NCBI GenBank assembly: GCA_022571885.1
Contig: JACZWZ010000006.1
Span: 1 to 39,130 of the forward strand
Origin: Acidobacteriota bacterium
Lineage (GTDB): Bacteria; Actinomycetota; Acidimicrobiia; Spongiisociales; UBA11373
Reading direction: 5' to 3'
DNA length: 39,130 nucleotides
Below are positions 26,860-35,677 of the stretch, piece after piece; positions within the stretch are counted from its first letter, which is position 1, and the number at the start of each line of letters is the position of its first letter. The translations under genes and the position numbers were made by a program. The notes under the pieces were generated by a model. That model saw only the letters and a list, made by a program, of their open reading frames with translations. It was not told where the DNA came from and ran no database searches.

Positions 26860-26945
26860 TCGAGTTGTCCGTATTCCGTCAGCTGGCGACACTACGTCCT
26901 GAGTGTTCGAGCACCGTCGCACCGAGAACGGACAACGGACTACGG
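26860..26945. repeat. Inverted element with CC-N5 heptad arms (words CCGTTGT/CCGTATT)
   Basis: TCGAGTTGTCCGTATTCCGTC ... CGGACAACGGACTACGG, ending about 4 nt before the trkH stop. Confidence 0.75.
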
Positions 26946-26949
26946 GTTC

Positions 26950-28404
26950 TCACCGCCTCCACAACTCGCGCGTGAAGAGCAGCAGCACCGGAAACAACTC
27001 GAGGCGACCGATGATCATGATCACCGACAGCAGCCACTTACCGGCTGCGGGCACCACCGCGTAGTTCTCCGCCGGACCGACCGCTGACAGACCGGGACCG
27101 ATGTTTCCCAGCGCTGAAGCGACGGCCGAGGCCGATGTGACCAGGTCGAGATTGGTGCCGGCGATCGACTCGAAGACGGAGAAGGCCAACGTGCCCGTCA
27201 TGAACACGAACATGTACAGAAGGAAGAACGACTGGACGCTTTCGGCAATGGCATCGGGAACGGGCTGCTTCCCGAAACTCGTCACGAAGACTCCGCGCGG
27301 ATGAATGAGCCTTCGCAAGTCGGCTTTCGATCCCTGATAGAGCACCCCCAGCCGATATACCTTTACCGAGCCGGCGGTAGAACCGGCCATGCCTCCGACA
27401 AACATCAAGCCCACCACCAGGATTTGGAGCGATGACGCCCACTGACCAAAGTCGACTGTGGCGTACCCGGTGGTGGTGACGAGTGAAACGCTGGTGAACA
27501 CCCCGTTCCTAACGGTGTCGGCGATGTTCCCGCCCCAGGTGCCGATGATGATGAAGGCCGTCGCCGCCGCCAGGATTCCCGCGTAGAGCCGGAATTCGGC
27601 ATGCCTCAGATAGGTCAGTGGATCGCGAAGTCGAAGTGCGTTGAAGTGGAGTGCGAATGAGACTCCGGCGAGCACCATGAACACGATCACGATCCATTGC
27701 GCAGAGTTGTCGAAGGCGGCCATCGAGGCCGCCTTGGTGCCGAATCCGCCGGTCGACATTGTTGTAAACGCGTGGATGATCGAATCGAACACACCCATGT
27801 CGGTAAAGGAGAGCAGGGTCGCCTCGGCGACCGTGAACGCGAAATACACGAACCAGAGGCGCTTTGCCGTCTCACGAAAACGCGGGGTGAGCCGGTCCGG
27901 CAACCCTCCCGGAGACTCGGCGCGCGCCAACTGCACGCCTCCGGTACCCAACAGCGGCAAGATGGCGATCGAGAGCACGATGATCCCCATCCCGCCCATC
28001 CACTGGGTCAAGGCGCGCCACCACAGCACCCCGTGTCCCAAGGCCGCAAGATCGGGAAGAATGGAAGATCCGGTCGTGGTGATCCCGGCCGCGGTTTCGA
28101 AGAAAGCATCGGTCAGCCCGCTGACCGAACCGGTCACCAGGTACGGCAGAGTCCCGACGAATGCCATTGCGAACCAGGCCAGAGCCACCGCAGCAAATCC
28201 TTCGCGGGTAGTCATCTCCGCCGCCGGCGTGAACAAACGCCGAGCCACATCGGCCACGACAACAACCACTAGGGCCGAGATGGCAATGCCACGAGCGTCG
28301 GACCACTCGCCGTAGATCCCGGCGACGACGGCGGAACTCGCCATTGCGACTCCGGTCGCCTCGATGACCGCTGCGATTATGAAGCCGAGCCGCCGGAAGG
28401 ACAT
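26950..28404 (-). CDS. trkH: TrkH-family potassium uptake protein
   Basis: 484 aa, TTTGSSILPDL, TMSTGGFGTKAASMAAF, TTTGYATVDFGQW, MFVGGMAGSTAGSVKVYRL selectivity-filter repeats. Confidence 0.93.
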   Translation of the reverse strand: MSFRRLGFIIAAVIEATGVAMASSAVVAGIYGEWSDARGIAISALVVVVVADVARRLFTPAAEMTTREGFAAVALAWFAMAFVGTLPYLVTGSVSGLTDAFFETAAGITTTGSSILPDLAALGHGVLWWRALTQWMGGMGIIVLSIAILPLLGTGGVQLARAESPGGLPDRLTPRFRETAKRLWFVYFAFTVAEATLLSFTDMGVFDSIIHAFTTMSTGGFGTKAASMAAFDNSAQWIVIVFMVLAGVSFALHFNALRLRDPLTYLRHAEFRLYAGILAAATAFIIIGTWGGNIADTVRNGVFTSVSLVTTTGYATVDFGQWASSLQILVVGLMFVGGMAGSTAGSVKVYRLGVLYQGSKADLRRLIHPRGVFVTSFGKQPVPDAIAESVQSFFLLYMFVFMTGTLAFSVFESIAGTNLDLVTSASAVASALGNIGPGLSAVGPAENYAVVPAAGKWLLSVIMIIGRLELFPVLLLFTRELWRR

Positions 28405-28409
28405 GGGCT

Positions 28410-28574
28410 AGGAGCCTGCTGAGTGACTCTGTTGCTGAGGTCGGCGGCCAGACGCGCCAGTCGCAAGGACCTCGGCTTCGACACTCCTCCTGTAGGAATG
28501 GCGGAGCCGAGGGCATAGCGAATGGTGATGGATGGTCGTCGAGATGAGTGACATTTGTTGCTCAGCGGGCTCCT
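28410..28574. repeat. Long member of the GCTGAGCAA intergenic repeat family
   Basis: AGGAGCCTGCTGAGTGAC ... GTGACATTTGTTGCTCAGCGGGCTCCT inverted termini. Confidence 0.75.
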
Positions 28575-29901
28575 ATGCGAACAGCTTCTCGACGGAGGGG
28601 ATGGCCTCAGGAAGAGCGATGGCGATGAGTCGGTCGCCCGCTTGAATCTCAGTGGTGCCGTGCGGAATGAAGGCCTGATCGCCCCGCACGATGCCTCCCA
28701 CGATGGCCGACTTGGGGAGACCGATGTCGCGCAGAGTCCGACCGATGGCCTCCGACTCTTCGCCTACCTCGAATTCGATCGCCTCGGCGGTCGTGTCCTG
28801 GAAGGTGGCGACACTGTAGATGTGGCCGCGCCGAATGTGACGCAGGATCTCGTTGGCCGCCGCCAGACGCGTAGAAACTCCGGCATCTATCCCGTTTCCT
28901 GCGAGCAGGGAGGCGTATTCGATGCGACTGAACCTGGCAACAGTGGTCTCAGCACCAAGCGCCTTGGCAACGAGACAACCGAGGAGATTCACCTCGTCCC
29001 AGCCGGTAGCTCCAATCACGATGTCAGCAGTATCGATTCCTTCGCTCTTGAGCACATTGATGTCTGTGGGGTCGCCCTTGACTATCACCAGACGGTCGTA
29101 CTTGGCCGACAACTCGTCGCACCCGTCTGCCTCGATATCGACCAGCACGGTCGAGATGCCGGCGCGCACTAGGTTCTCGGCAGTGAGGATGGCGAGCCGG
29201 GTGGAACCGAGGATGAACACCTTCTTTGCCTTGTGCTCATCGACCCCCATCAGTTGCAGAGCTTCATGGGCAGCATTGCCGTTGGCCATGATCAGGACGT
29301 GGTCGCCGACCTCGATCTTGCTGTCGCCGCGGGCGATGAATGTGTCGCCGTTCCTGACGACGGCGCCAACGATCCACTCCCATCCGGTGACTCGCCCCCG
29401 CAACTCGCGCAGTGTGATGCCGTCGAGGAGAGACCCGGCGTGCACATAACCACCGAATAGGTTGATCTTCCCACCGGCGAATTCCACCACCTCAGATGCC
29501 CCGCCACGGAGGACCAGAAGCAGCAATTCTTTGGCTAGAGATTCGACGGGATCAATCACGACATTCACCCCATGAGCCTCGAGATCCTCTCGCAGCGTCG
29601 GGTCCTGGACCCGAGCGACCCGCTTTGGCACACCTAGTCGCTCGGCTACCTGGCTGGCCAGGATGTTGACCGCGTCCGAAGATGTCACGGCGATCATGAG
29701 TTGGGCGTCGGCAACGCGTGCATCCTCCAACGCCTTGATCGATGCCCCATTGGCAGTGATCACCAGACAGTCGACCGATTCTTGAAGCTCCCGCGCGCGT
29801 TGCGGGTCAGCCTCGATCACGACGACATCTTGGCCCTCGTACGCCAGCCGTTCGGCAAGGTACGAACCGACGGCACCGGCACCGACAATCACGATTCTCA
29901 T
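28573..29901 (-). CDS. trkA: Trk system potassium uptake protein TrkA
   Basis: MRIVIVGAGAVGSYLAERLAYEGQDVVVIEAD; second RCK domain KVFILGSTRLAILTAENLVRAG; TrkA-C domains. Confidence 0.95.
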   Translation of the reverse strand: MRIVIVGAGAVGSYLAERLAYEGQDVVVIEADPQRARELQESVDCLVITANGASIKALEDARVADAQLMIAVTSSDAVNILASQVAERLGVPKRVARVQDPTLREDLEAHGVNVVIDPVESLAKELLLLVLRGGASEVVEFAGGKINLFGGYVHAGSLLDGITLRELRGRVTGWEWIVGAVVRNGDTFIARGDSKIEVGDHVLIMANGNAAHEALQLMGVDEHKAKKVFILGSTRLAILTAENLVRAGISTVLVDIEADGCDELSAKYDRLVIVKGDPTDINVLKSEGIDTADIVIGATGWDEVNLLGCLVAKALGAETTVARFSRIEYASLLAGNGIDAGVSTRLAAANEILRHIRRGHIYSVATFQDTTAEAIEFEVGEESEAIGRTLRDIGLPKSAIVGGIVRGDQAFIPHGTTEIQAGDRLIAIALPEAIPSVEKLFA

Positions 29902-30020
29902 GACATCCCCAAGAGTGGATTGAACCGCGTCAGGTTAGAACGGCTCAAGGCGACTCCCAACCCACGGACCGGTCACACGCCGTCCTCGGGCGACGCCACG
30001 CACCGCTAGCCTCCGCCGAC

Positions 30021-31394
30021 ATGGCCGAAGTCGACAGCGAATACAGCCGCCAGCACCTGACCTGGGTGGATTCGCCGCGTTGGATTCCCTCTCGCTTCGT
30101 GCGACCGCTGACCCGATTCATCTACATCGAGTCGTCAGGCGGAATCGTTCTCCTGGTGGCAGCAATGATCGCCCTGCTGTGGGCCAATGCACCCTTTGGC
30201 GAGTCCTACGAGCGATTTTGGGAAACCCACTTCGAATTCTCGCTCGGCGGCATTCACCTCAGCGAAAGCCTGCGCGGAATCGTCAACGACGGCCTGATGG
30301 CGATCTTCTTCTTCGTGGTCGGACTCGAGATCAAGCGCGAGCTGGTAACCGGAGATCTGCGTGAACGCAAGGCAGCGTCCCTTCCTGTGATTGCCGCGCT
30401 GGGCGGAATGATCGTTCCCGCTCTCATCTACGTCTCGTTCAACGGCGCCGGAGAGGCATCCCAGGGCTGGGGAATTCCGATGGCCACCGACATCGCATTC
30501 TCCGTCGGGGTGGTCTCGCTCCTCGGTCGGCGAGTCCCGGTGGGTGCCAGGTTGTTCTTGTTGGCTGTGGCCATCGTGGATGACATCGGCGCCATCGCCG
30601 TGATCGCAGTCTTCTACACCGACACTGTCCTATTCGGCTACCTGGGGGCCGCCATCGGCGGTCTGGTCGCAGTCACGCTGGCAAACCGGGTAGGCGTCAG
30701 ATCGATGAGCTTCTATGTGCCGGTGGGGGTGGCGACCTGGTATTTCCTTCTCGAGAGTGGGGTGCACGCCACACTCGCCGGAGTAGCGCTCGGCATGTTG
30801 ACACCGGTGAGGTCGATGTACACCGATAGTGAGTACCACGATCGAGCCACCCGGATACTCGACAGATACGAGTTCGATATTGCCGCCCCCAGAGGGACCG
30901 AACGAATCGACCAGGATGCACTCGAGGTGTCGAACATCGCCCGCGAATCAGTCTCTCCGCTCCACCGAATGGAGAGCGTTCTTCACCCCTGGTCGTCGTT
31001 CGTGATCGTCCCGATCTTTGCTCTGGCCAACGCCGGAGTGCGCTTTACGGGTGTAGACGTGGTTGAGGCGGTGACCCACCCGGTGTCGCTTGGAGTGTTG
31101 TTCGGGCTCTTCGCAGGCAAGATCGTCGGGATCTCGATCTTCGCGTGGCTCGCCGTCAAGCTTCGACTCGGGGTGTTGCCTCGCTTTACCGGGTGGAAAC
31201 ACATCGTCGGGCTGGCCGCCATCGCCGGTATCGGATTCACCGTGTCCCTGTTTATCACCGGACTCGCCTTCGACAGCGCGGTTCTCGCCGACAGAGCGAA
31301 GATCGGTATCTTTATAGGCTCATTCGCCTCCGGCGTGGTCGGGACCCTGATCCTCAGGTCGATCCGGCTGGACGGAGCAGCCACATCCGACTAG
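30021..31394 (+). CDS. nhaA: Na+/H+ antiporter NhaA
   Basis: GLMAIFFFVVGLEIKRELVTGDLRERKAASLPVIAALGGMIVPALIY; GIPMATDIAFSVGVVSLLG; AIVDDIGAIAVIAVFY. Confidence 0.96.
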   Translation: MAEVDSEYSRQHLTWVDSPRWIPSRFVRPLTRFIYIESSGGIVLLVAAMIALLWANAPFGESYERFWETHFEFSLGGIHLSESLRGIVNDGLMAIFFFVVGLEIKRELVTGDLRERKAASLPVIAALGGMIVPALIYVSFNGAGEASQGWGIPMATDIAFSVGVVSLLGRRVPVGARLFLLAVAIVDDIGAIAVIAVFYTDTVLFGYLGAAIGGLVAVTLANRVGVRSMSFYVPVGVATWYFLLESGVHATLAGVALGMLTPVRSMYTDSEYHDRATRILDRYEFDIAAPRGTERIDQDALEVSNIARESVSPLHRMESVLHPWSSFVIVPIFALANAGVRFTGVDVVEAVTHPVSLGVLFGLFAGKIVGISIFAWLAVKLRLGVLPRFTGWKHIVGLAAIAGIGFTVSLFITGLAFDSAVLADRAKIGIFIGSFASGVVGTLILRSIRLDGAATSD

Positions 31395-31400
31395 CACATC

Positions 31401-32807
31401 ATGAAAGACCCAACCATGGCTCGACGACTTAGAGCGTCCGTCAATAGGCGAATGCACCGGCGCTATTCCATGGCTCTTCGCCACACGGCTCATCGCGGTG
31501 GGGCCCGGGGACCCAACCCCAGGCCACCGGGTCGGCGCCCATCGGCGCGCCCTCTTACCGCCATCATCCTCGCCCTCACCCTGATCGCAGCGGCGTGCAG
31601 CGGCGAAGCAGCTCCGCCCACGACCGTTGCCACCACTACGACCACCACCTCGCCGCCGGCGACGACGACCACCACCACTCAACCGCCAACCACCACATCG
31701 TCCACCATCCCCTATCACGCGCTGGACGTGACAATCAGCGGAGACGATGAGGCCAGTGCTGCCGTAGCGGCCCTGTACAACTGGTTCGGAGACCGCACTG
31801 CAGTAGAACCCGAGGTTCCGCAAGGATTGCTGGATCATCTGGCGACCGTCCACGCCGACGCCGATGGCATGTTCTCCGGCGAGCTGTTCTCCCAAGAAAT
31901 CGAAGACATGGGAACGGCCGGCGTCGTCGTCGTCGATGACCAGGACATCATGCTGCTCGTAGATGACGGCGACGGTTGGCGAGTCGTCGGCGCTTGGTTC
32001 GCCCAGTACGACATCGATCCGTGGTTCGGCAACCCGATCCGGTACGTGTTTGTGATCGGCACCGATGCCCGTCCCGGCCAGGACCAGCAGCACTTCCGCG
32101 CCGACAGCCTCCACATCCTCACCAGCAATATCACCGAACGCACCGGCGGCGTGCTCGGATTTCCCCGAGATACCTATGTCGAAGCTTCCTACGGAGGCGA
32201 CAAGTTCACCAACGTGAATGCACTGGTGTGGACGCTTTCCGAGAACACGATCCCCGGCCAGGACGAGATGATCGACCTGGCATCCGACCTGAGCGGGCTT
32301 CCTCTAGAGGGTTATCTGATCACCGGGTTCCTCAACTTCCAACGTCTGGTCGATGCCTTTGGCGGGGTAGGAGTGAACGTCCCCTTCGGAATGGCTGAAC
32401 CCAAGTCGCAGGCCTATCTGTCGGCAGGCCTGCAAACGCTTTTCGGGGGCGACGCGCTCGCCTTCAGCCGCAACCGGACGATCCCGGGTGGCGATTTCAC
32501 CCGGCAACTCCACGGTGGCCTCGTGATCCTGGGCGCACTCCAGGGCGTGCGGGAGCGCGATATCACAATGCTCCCGGCGCTGCTGTCGATTCTCATGGAC
32601 TTCACCTGGACCGACCTCAGCCTCGAAGATCTGCTGACGGTCGCCGCCGGCGGCTTCTTGCTCGATCCGGACAAGGTCGGCAACGACGTGCTTCCCGGAG
32701 TCGTCGTAATCCGCAATGGAGCATCAATGGTCAACCTGAGCCCCGAGGCCGAAGACATGTTTCGGGACATGGACGACGGCGCATTGACTCAACGCCAGGG
32801 TGAGTAG
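31401..32807 (+). CDS. LytR-CpsA-Psr (LCP) family protein with lipobox-like signal and Thr-rich linker
   Basis: LTAIILALTLIAAACSGEAAPPTTVATTTTTTSPPATTTTTTQPPTTTSS; FRADSLHILTSNITERTGGVLGFPRDTYVEAS; LCP core. Confidence 0.85.
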   Translation: MKDPTMARRLRASVNRRMHRRYSMALRHTAHRGGARGPNPRPPGRRPSARPLTAIILALTLIAAACSGEAAPPTTVATTTTTTSPPATTTTTTQPPTTTSSTIPYHALDVTISGDDEASAAVAALYNWFGDRTAVEPEVPQGLLDHLATVHADADGMFSGELFSQEIEDMGTAGVVVVDDQDIMLLVDDGDGWRVVGAWFAQYDIDPWFGNPIRYVFVIGTDARPGQDQQHFRADSLHILTSNITERTGGVLGFPRDTYVEASYGGDKFTNVNALVWTLSENTIPGQDEMIDLASDLSGLPLEGYLITGFLNFQRLVDAFGGVGVNVPFGMAEPKSQAYLSAGLQTLFGGDALAFSRNRTIPGGDFTRQLHGGLVILGALQGVRERDITMLPALLSILMDFTWTDLSLEDLLTVAAGGFLLDPDKVGNDVLPGVVVIRNGASMVNLSPEAEDMFRDMDDGALTQRQGE

Positions 32808-32921
32808 ACGGGTCCGACCCGACTGCCACCGCCCGTGACCAGATTCCTCCGTGGTGCGGGGTCATGACGGCGTGGATGCTCATCGTCGGCGCCGACCTGA
32901 CGGGCCGGTAGCCGAACACCG

Positions 32922-32976
32922 GCAGATCACAGATCGGACTACTCCGCATCTGCCGTCTGCCATCTGCTATCTCTGG
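32922..32976. repeat. Inverted element with heptad arms (GCAGATN / RTCTGCC)
   Basis: GCAGATCACAGATCGGA ... GCATCTGCCGTCTGCCATCTGCTATCTCTGG, ending 5 nt before the helicase ATG. Confidence 0.75.
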
Positions 32977-32981
32977 TTCCA

Positions 32982-35222
32982 ATGCGTCACATCATCGACT
33001 GGTGGCAGTCGAACCCGGAGACGGCCGAACGGATCGTCCATGTCGAGACGGTGCCGGCACGTCCCGCCGTCTTCGAGCCGGTCGACCTCGACCCGGCAGT
33101 GGCGGCTGCGCTCGGTGCTCGAGGCATCGACCGGCTGTACCGCCATCAGGCGGCGGCCATCCGGTTGATCCGCCAAGGCAACCACACCGTCATCGCCGCC
33201 GGCACCGCCTCCGGCAAATCGCTGTGCTACCAGGTTCCGATCGCCGAGGCCACAATCGAAGACAAAGCCGCTACCTCACTATTGCTGTTCCCCACCAAAG
33301 CATTGACCAGGGACCAGTTCCGGTCACTGCACGACTTCGGAGTGACCGAGATGGTGCCGGCGGTATACGACGGCGATACCGACGACGAGACCCGGGCTTG
33401 GGCACGGCGCCATGCCAATGTGATCCTCACCAACCCGGACATGCTGCACATCGGGATTCTTCCCGGGCACGGGCATTGGTCGACCTTCCTGAGACGACTC
33501 CGTTATGTGGTCGTGGACGAGGTTCATGTGCTGCGCGGCATCTTCGGGAGTCACGTCGGCAATGTGCTCCGCAGGCTCCGTCGACTGGCCCACTTCTACG
33601 GCTCCGATCCCGTCTTCATCGGCTGCTCCGCCACCATCGGCAATCCCGGAGAACTCACCTCCGAGTTGATCGGGCTCCCGGTGACCGTGGTGGAGCAAGA
33701 CACATCTCCATCAGGCGAGAAACACATCGTGATGTGGAACCCGGAGGTCGAAGACGAGGATCTCCGGCGGAGTTCACTCGCCGAGGCGACCAGAGTGTTC
33801 AGCGACCTGGTGGCACGGGATCGACACACGATCGCCTTCACTCGGAGCCGCAAGGGGACCGAGCTCATGTATCGGTGGGCCAAGGAGCGGCTCGATGACG
33901 ACCACGCCGCCCGCATCGCCCCATATCGGGCCGGATATCTCCCGGAGCAACGCCGCGAAGTCGAACGACGCCTATTCGATGGCGAGTTACTCGGGGTAAC
34001 GGCCACCAATGCCCTGGAGTTGGGTATCGATGTCGGAGGACTCGACGCCGCGGTGGTGGCGGGGTTCCCAGGAACGATCGCTTCGTTCCGTCAGCAGGCG
34101 GGCCGAGCCGGCCGCGCCACCGACGAATCGCTGGCGGTGCTGGTGGCCGGGCAGGATGCTCTCGACCAATGGTTCATGAATCACCCGGCGGCACTCTTCG
34201 AACGGCCGTCGGAAGCGGCGGTGATAAATCCGAGCAACCCTGAAATTCTCGCATCTCATCTCGGCTGCGCCGCCTACGAGATCCCGCTGGAACCCACCGA
34301 GGCACTCGAAATGTTTGGCCCTGAAGTCGAGGCGGCAGCAGCCGACCTCGTCGCCGAAGGATGGCTCCGCCCCAGAGCCGGGCGGCTCCTCTGGTCGGGA
34401 CCGCGATCCCCGGCCGGGTCCGTCGATATCCGGACCGCAAGCGGCCCCCCATACACGATCCTCGATGAGCGCGGAGAAGTTGTCGGCTCGGTGGACGAGA
34501 GCCGGGTCTTCTCCCAGACCCATCCGGGTGCCGTCTACCTGCATCAGGGTGAGTCACTCGTGGTGGAAGAGCTCGACCTGCAAGACCGAGTCGTGCGCAC
34601 CCGGCGCGGCGAGGTCGGTTACTACACCCAGCCCGATGTCGAGACCTGGGTAGACGTGCGCCGCGTCATCGGGAAAGGCACCGTTGGACGATTCCCCCAC
34701 CTGCACGGGCTGGTGGAGGTGGCGAGCCATGTCGTCGGCTTCAAGAAGAGGTCGATCCGGGACCGCTCGATGATCTCGTACCAGCCGCTCGACCTGCCGA
34801 AACGAACCTTTACCACCCAGGCCGTGTGGTTCGAGGTGCCGGATGACCTGATTCGGGATTCCGAGATCGAGGCCGCCGATCTACCGGGAACGCTGCACGC
34901 CGCCGAACATGCTTCGATCGCGATGCTCCCGCTGTTCGCCATTTGCGATCGCTGGGATGTCGGCGGTCTCTCCACCAACTATCACCCCACCATCGGCGGA
35001 GCCGTCTGGTTCATCTACGACGGCTACGCCGGGGGCGCCGGAATAGCCCCGATCGGATGGCGCAACGGCGACCGCCACCTCGGGGCCACGCTGCAAGCGT
35101 TGCGAGACTGCCCATGCGAGACGGGGTGCCCTTCATGCGTCCAATCGCCAAAGTGCGGTAATTTCAACGATCCCCTCGACAAAGCGGGGGCGATCCGATT
35201 GTTGGCGGAGGGGCTCGGCTGA
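32982..35222 (+). CDS. DEAD/DEAH-box helicase with C-terminal DUF1998 four-Cys domain (MrfA/YprA-like)
   Basis: VIAAGTASGKSLCYQVPIAEA, VVVDEVHVLRGIFGSHVGNVLRRL, QQAGRAGRATDESLAVLVAGQDALDQWF, CPCETGCPSCVQSPKCGN. Confidence 0.93.
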   Translation: MRHIIDWWQSNPETAERIVHVETVPARPAVFEPVDLDPAVAAALGARGIDRLYRHQAAAIRLIRQGNHTVIAAGTASGKSLCYQVPIAEATIEDKAATSLLLFPTKALTRDQFRSLHDFGVTEMVPAVYDGDTDDETRAWARRHANVILTNPDMLHIGILPGHGHWSTFLRRLRYVVVDEVHVLRGIFGSHVGNVLRRLRRLAHFYGSDPVFIGCSATIGNPGELTSELIGLPVTVVEQDTSPSGEKHIVMWNPEVEDEDLRRSSLAEATRVFSDLVARDRHTIAFTRSRKGTELMYRWAKERLDDDHAARIAPYRAGYLPEQRREVERRLFDGELLGVTATNALELGIDVGGLDAAVVAGFPGTIASFRQQAGRAGRATDESLAVLVAGQDALDQWFMNHPAALFERPSEAAVINPSNPEILASHLGCAAYEIPLEPTEALEMFGPEVEAAAADLVAEGWLRPRAGRLLWSGPRSPAGSVDIRTASGPPYTILDERGEVVGSVDESRVFSQTHPGAVYLHQGESLVVEELDLQDRVVRTRRGEVGYYTQPDVETWVDVRRVIGKGTVGRFPHLHGLVEVASHVVGFKKRSIRDRSMISYQPLDLPKRTFTTQAVWFEVPDDLIRDSEIEAADLPGTLHAAEHASIAMLPLFAICDRWDVGGLSTNYHPTIGGAVWFIYDGYAGGAGIAPIGWRNGDRHLGATLQALRDCPCETGCPSCVQSPKCGNFNDPLDKAGAIRLLAEGLG

Positions 35223-35281
35223 GGGGTTGTCACCGGATGAGTCGGTGGTCAACCGCCAACTAGCAGCCAATACCCAGGCAT

Positions 35282-35677
35282 TCACCCCGCTTCGAGAAGT
35301 GCGGCCGGAACGAACTCGGCCCGGCCGGTCGCCTCGATCTCGGTCATGCCCAGGACCGGTAGATCGACGCTCTTGGTCACCCGAACCTCGACCGTTCGGG
35401 AATCGAACGATTGGTCGAGTGGACAGCGACACCACACCAAGTGGGCGCCGTTGAGTCGGGCGAATCGGGCGGCCTCATCCGTGGGAGATCCTTTAGCACC
35501 GAATGGAAGGAATGTGACCGGTGCTGCCGCCAGAGCGGCAGCATCCGCCGCGGTGGTCGCGTCCAGGTGGGCTCGCATTGCCACGGCCAGGGCGGACAAC
35601 CAGACGACCAGCACCAATAACACTCCGATGGCACCGAGGACCGCTACCGCCGCCGAACCCGAATCATCGCTCGACAC
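35282..35677 (-). CDS. TadE/Rv3654c-like helicase-secretion-neighbourhood protein
   Basis: DSGSAAVAVLGAIGVLLVLVVWLSALAVAMRAHLDATTAADAAALAAA. Confidence 0.75.
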   Translation of the reverse strand: MSSDDSGSAAVAVLGAIGVLLVLVVWLSALAVAMRAHLDATTAADAAALAAAPVTFLPFGAKGSPTDEAARFARLNGAHLVWCRCPLDQSFDSRTVEVRVTKSVDLPVLGMTEIEATGRAEFVPAALLEAG

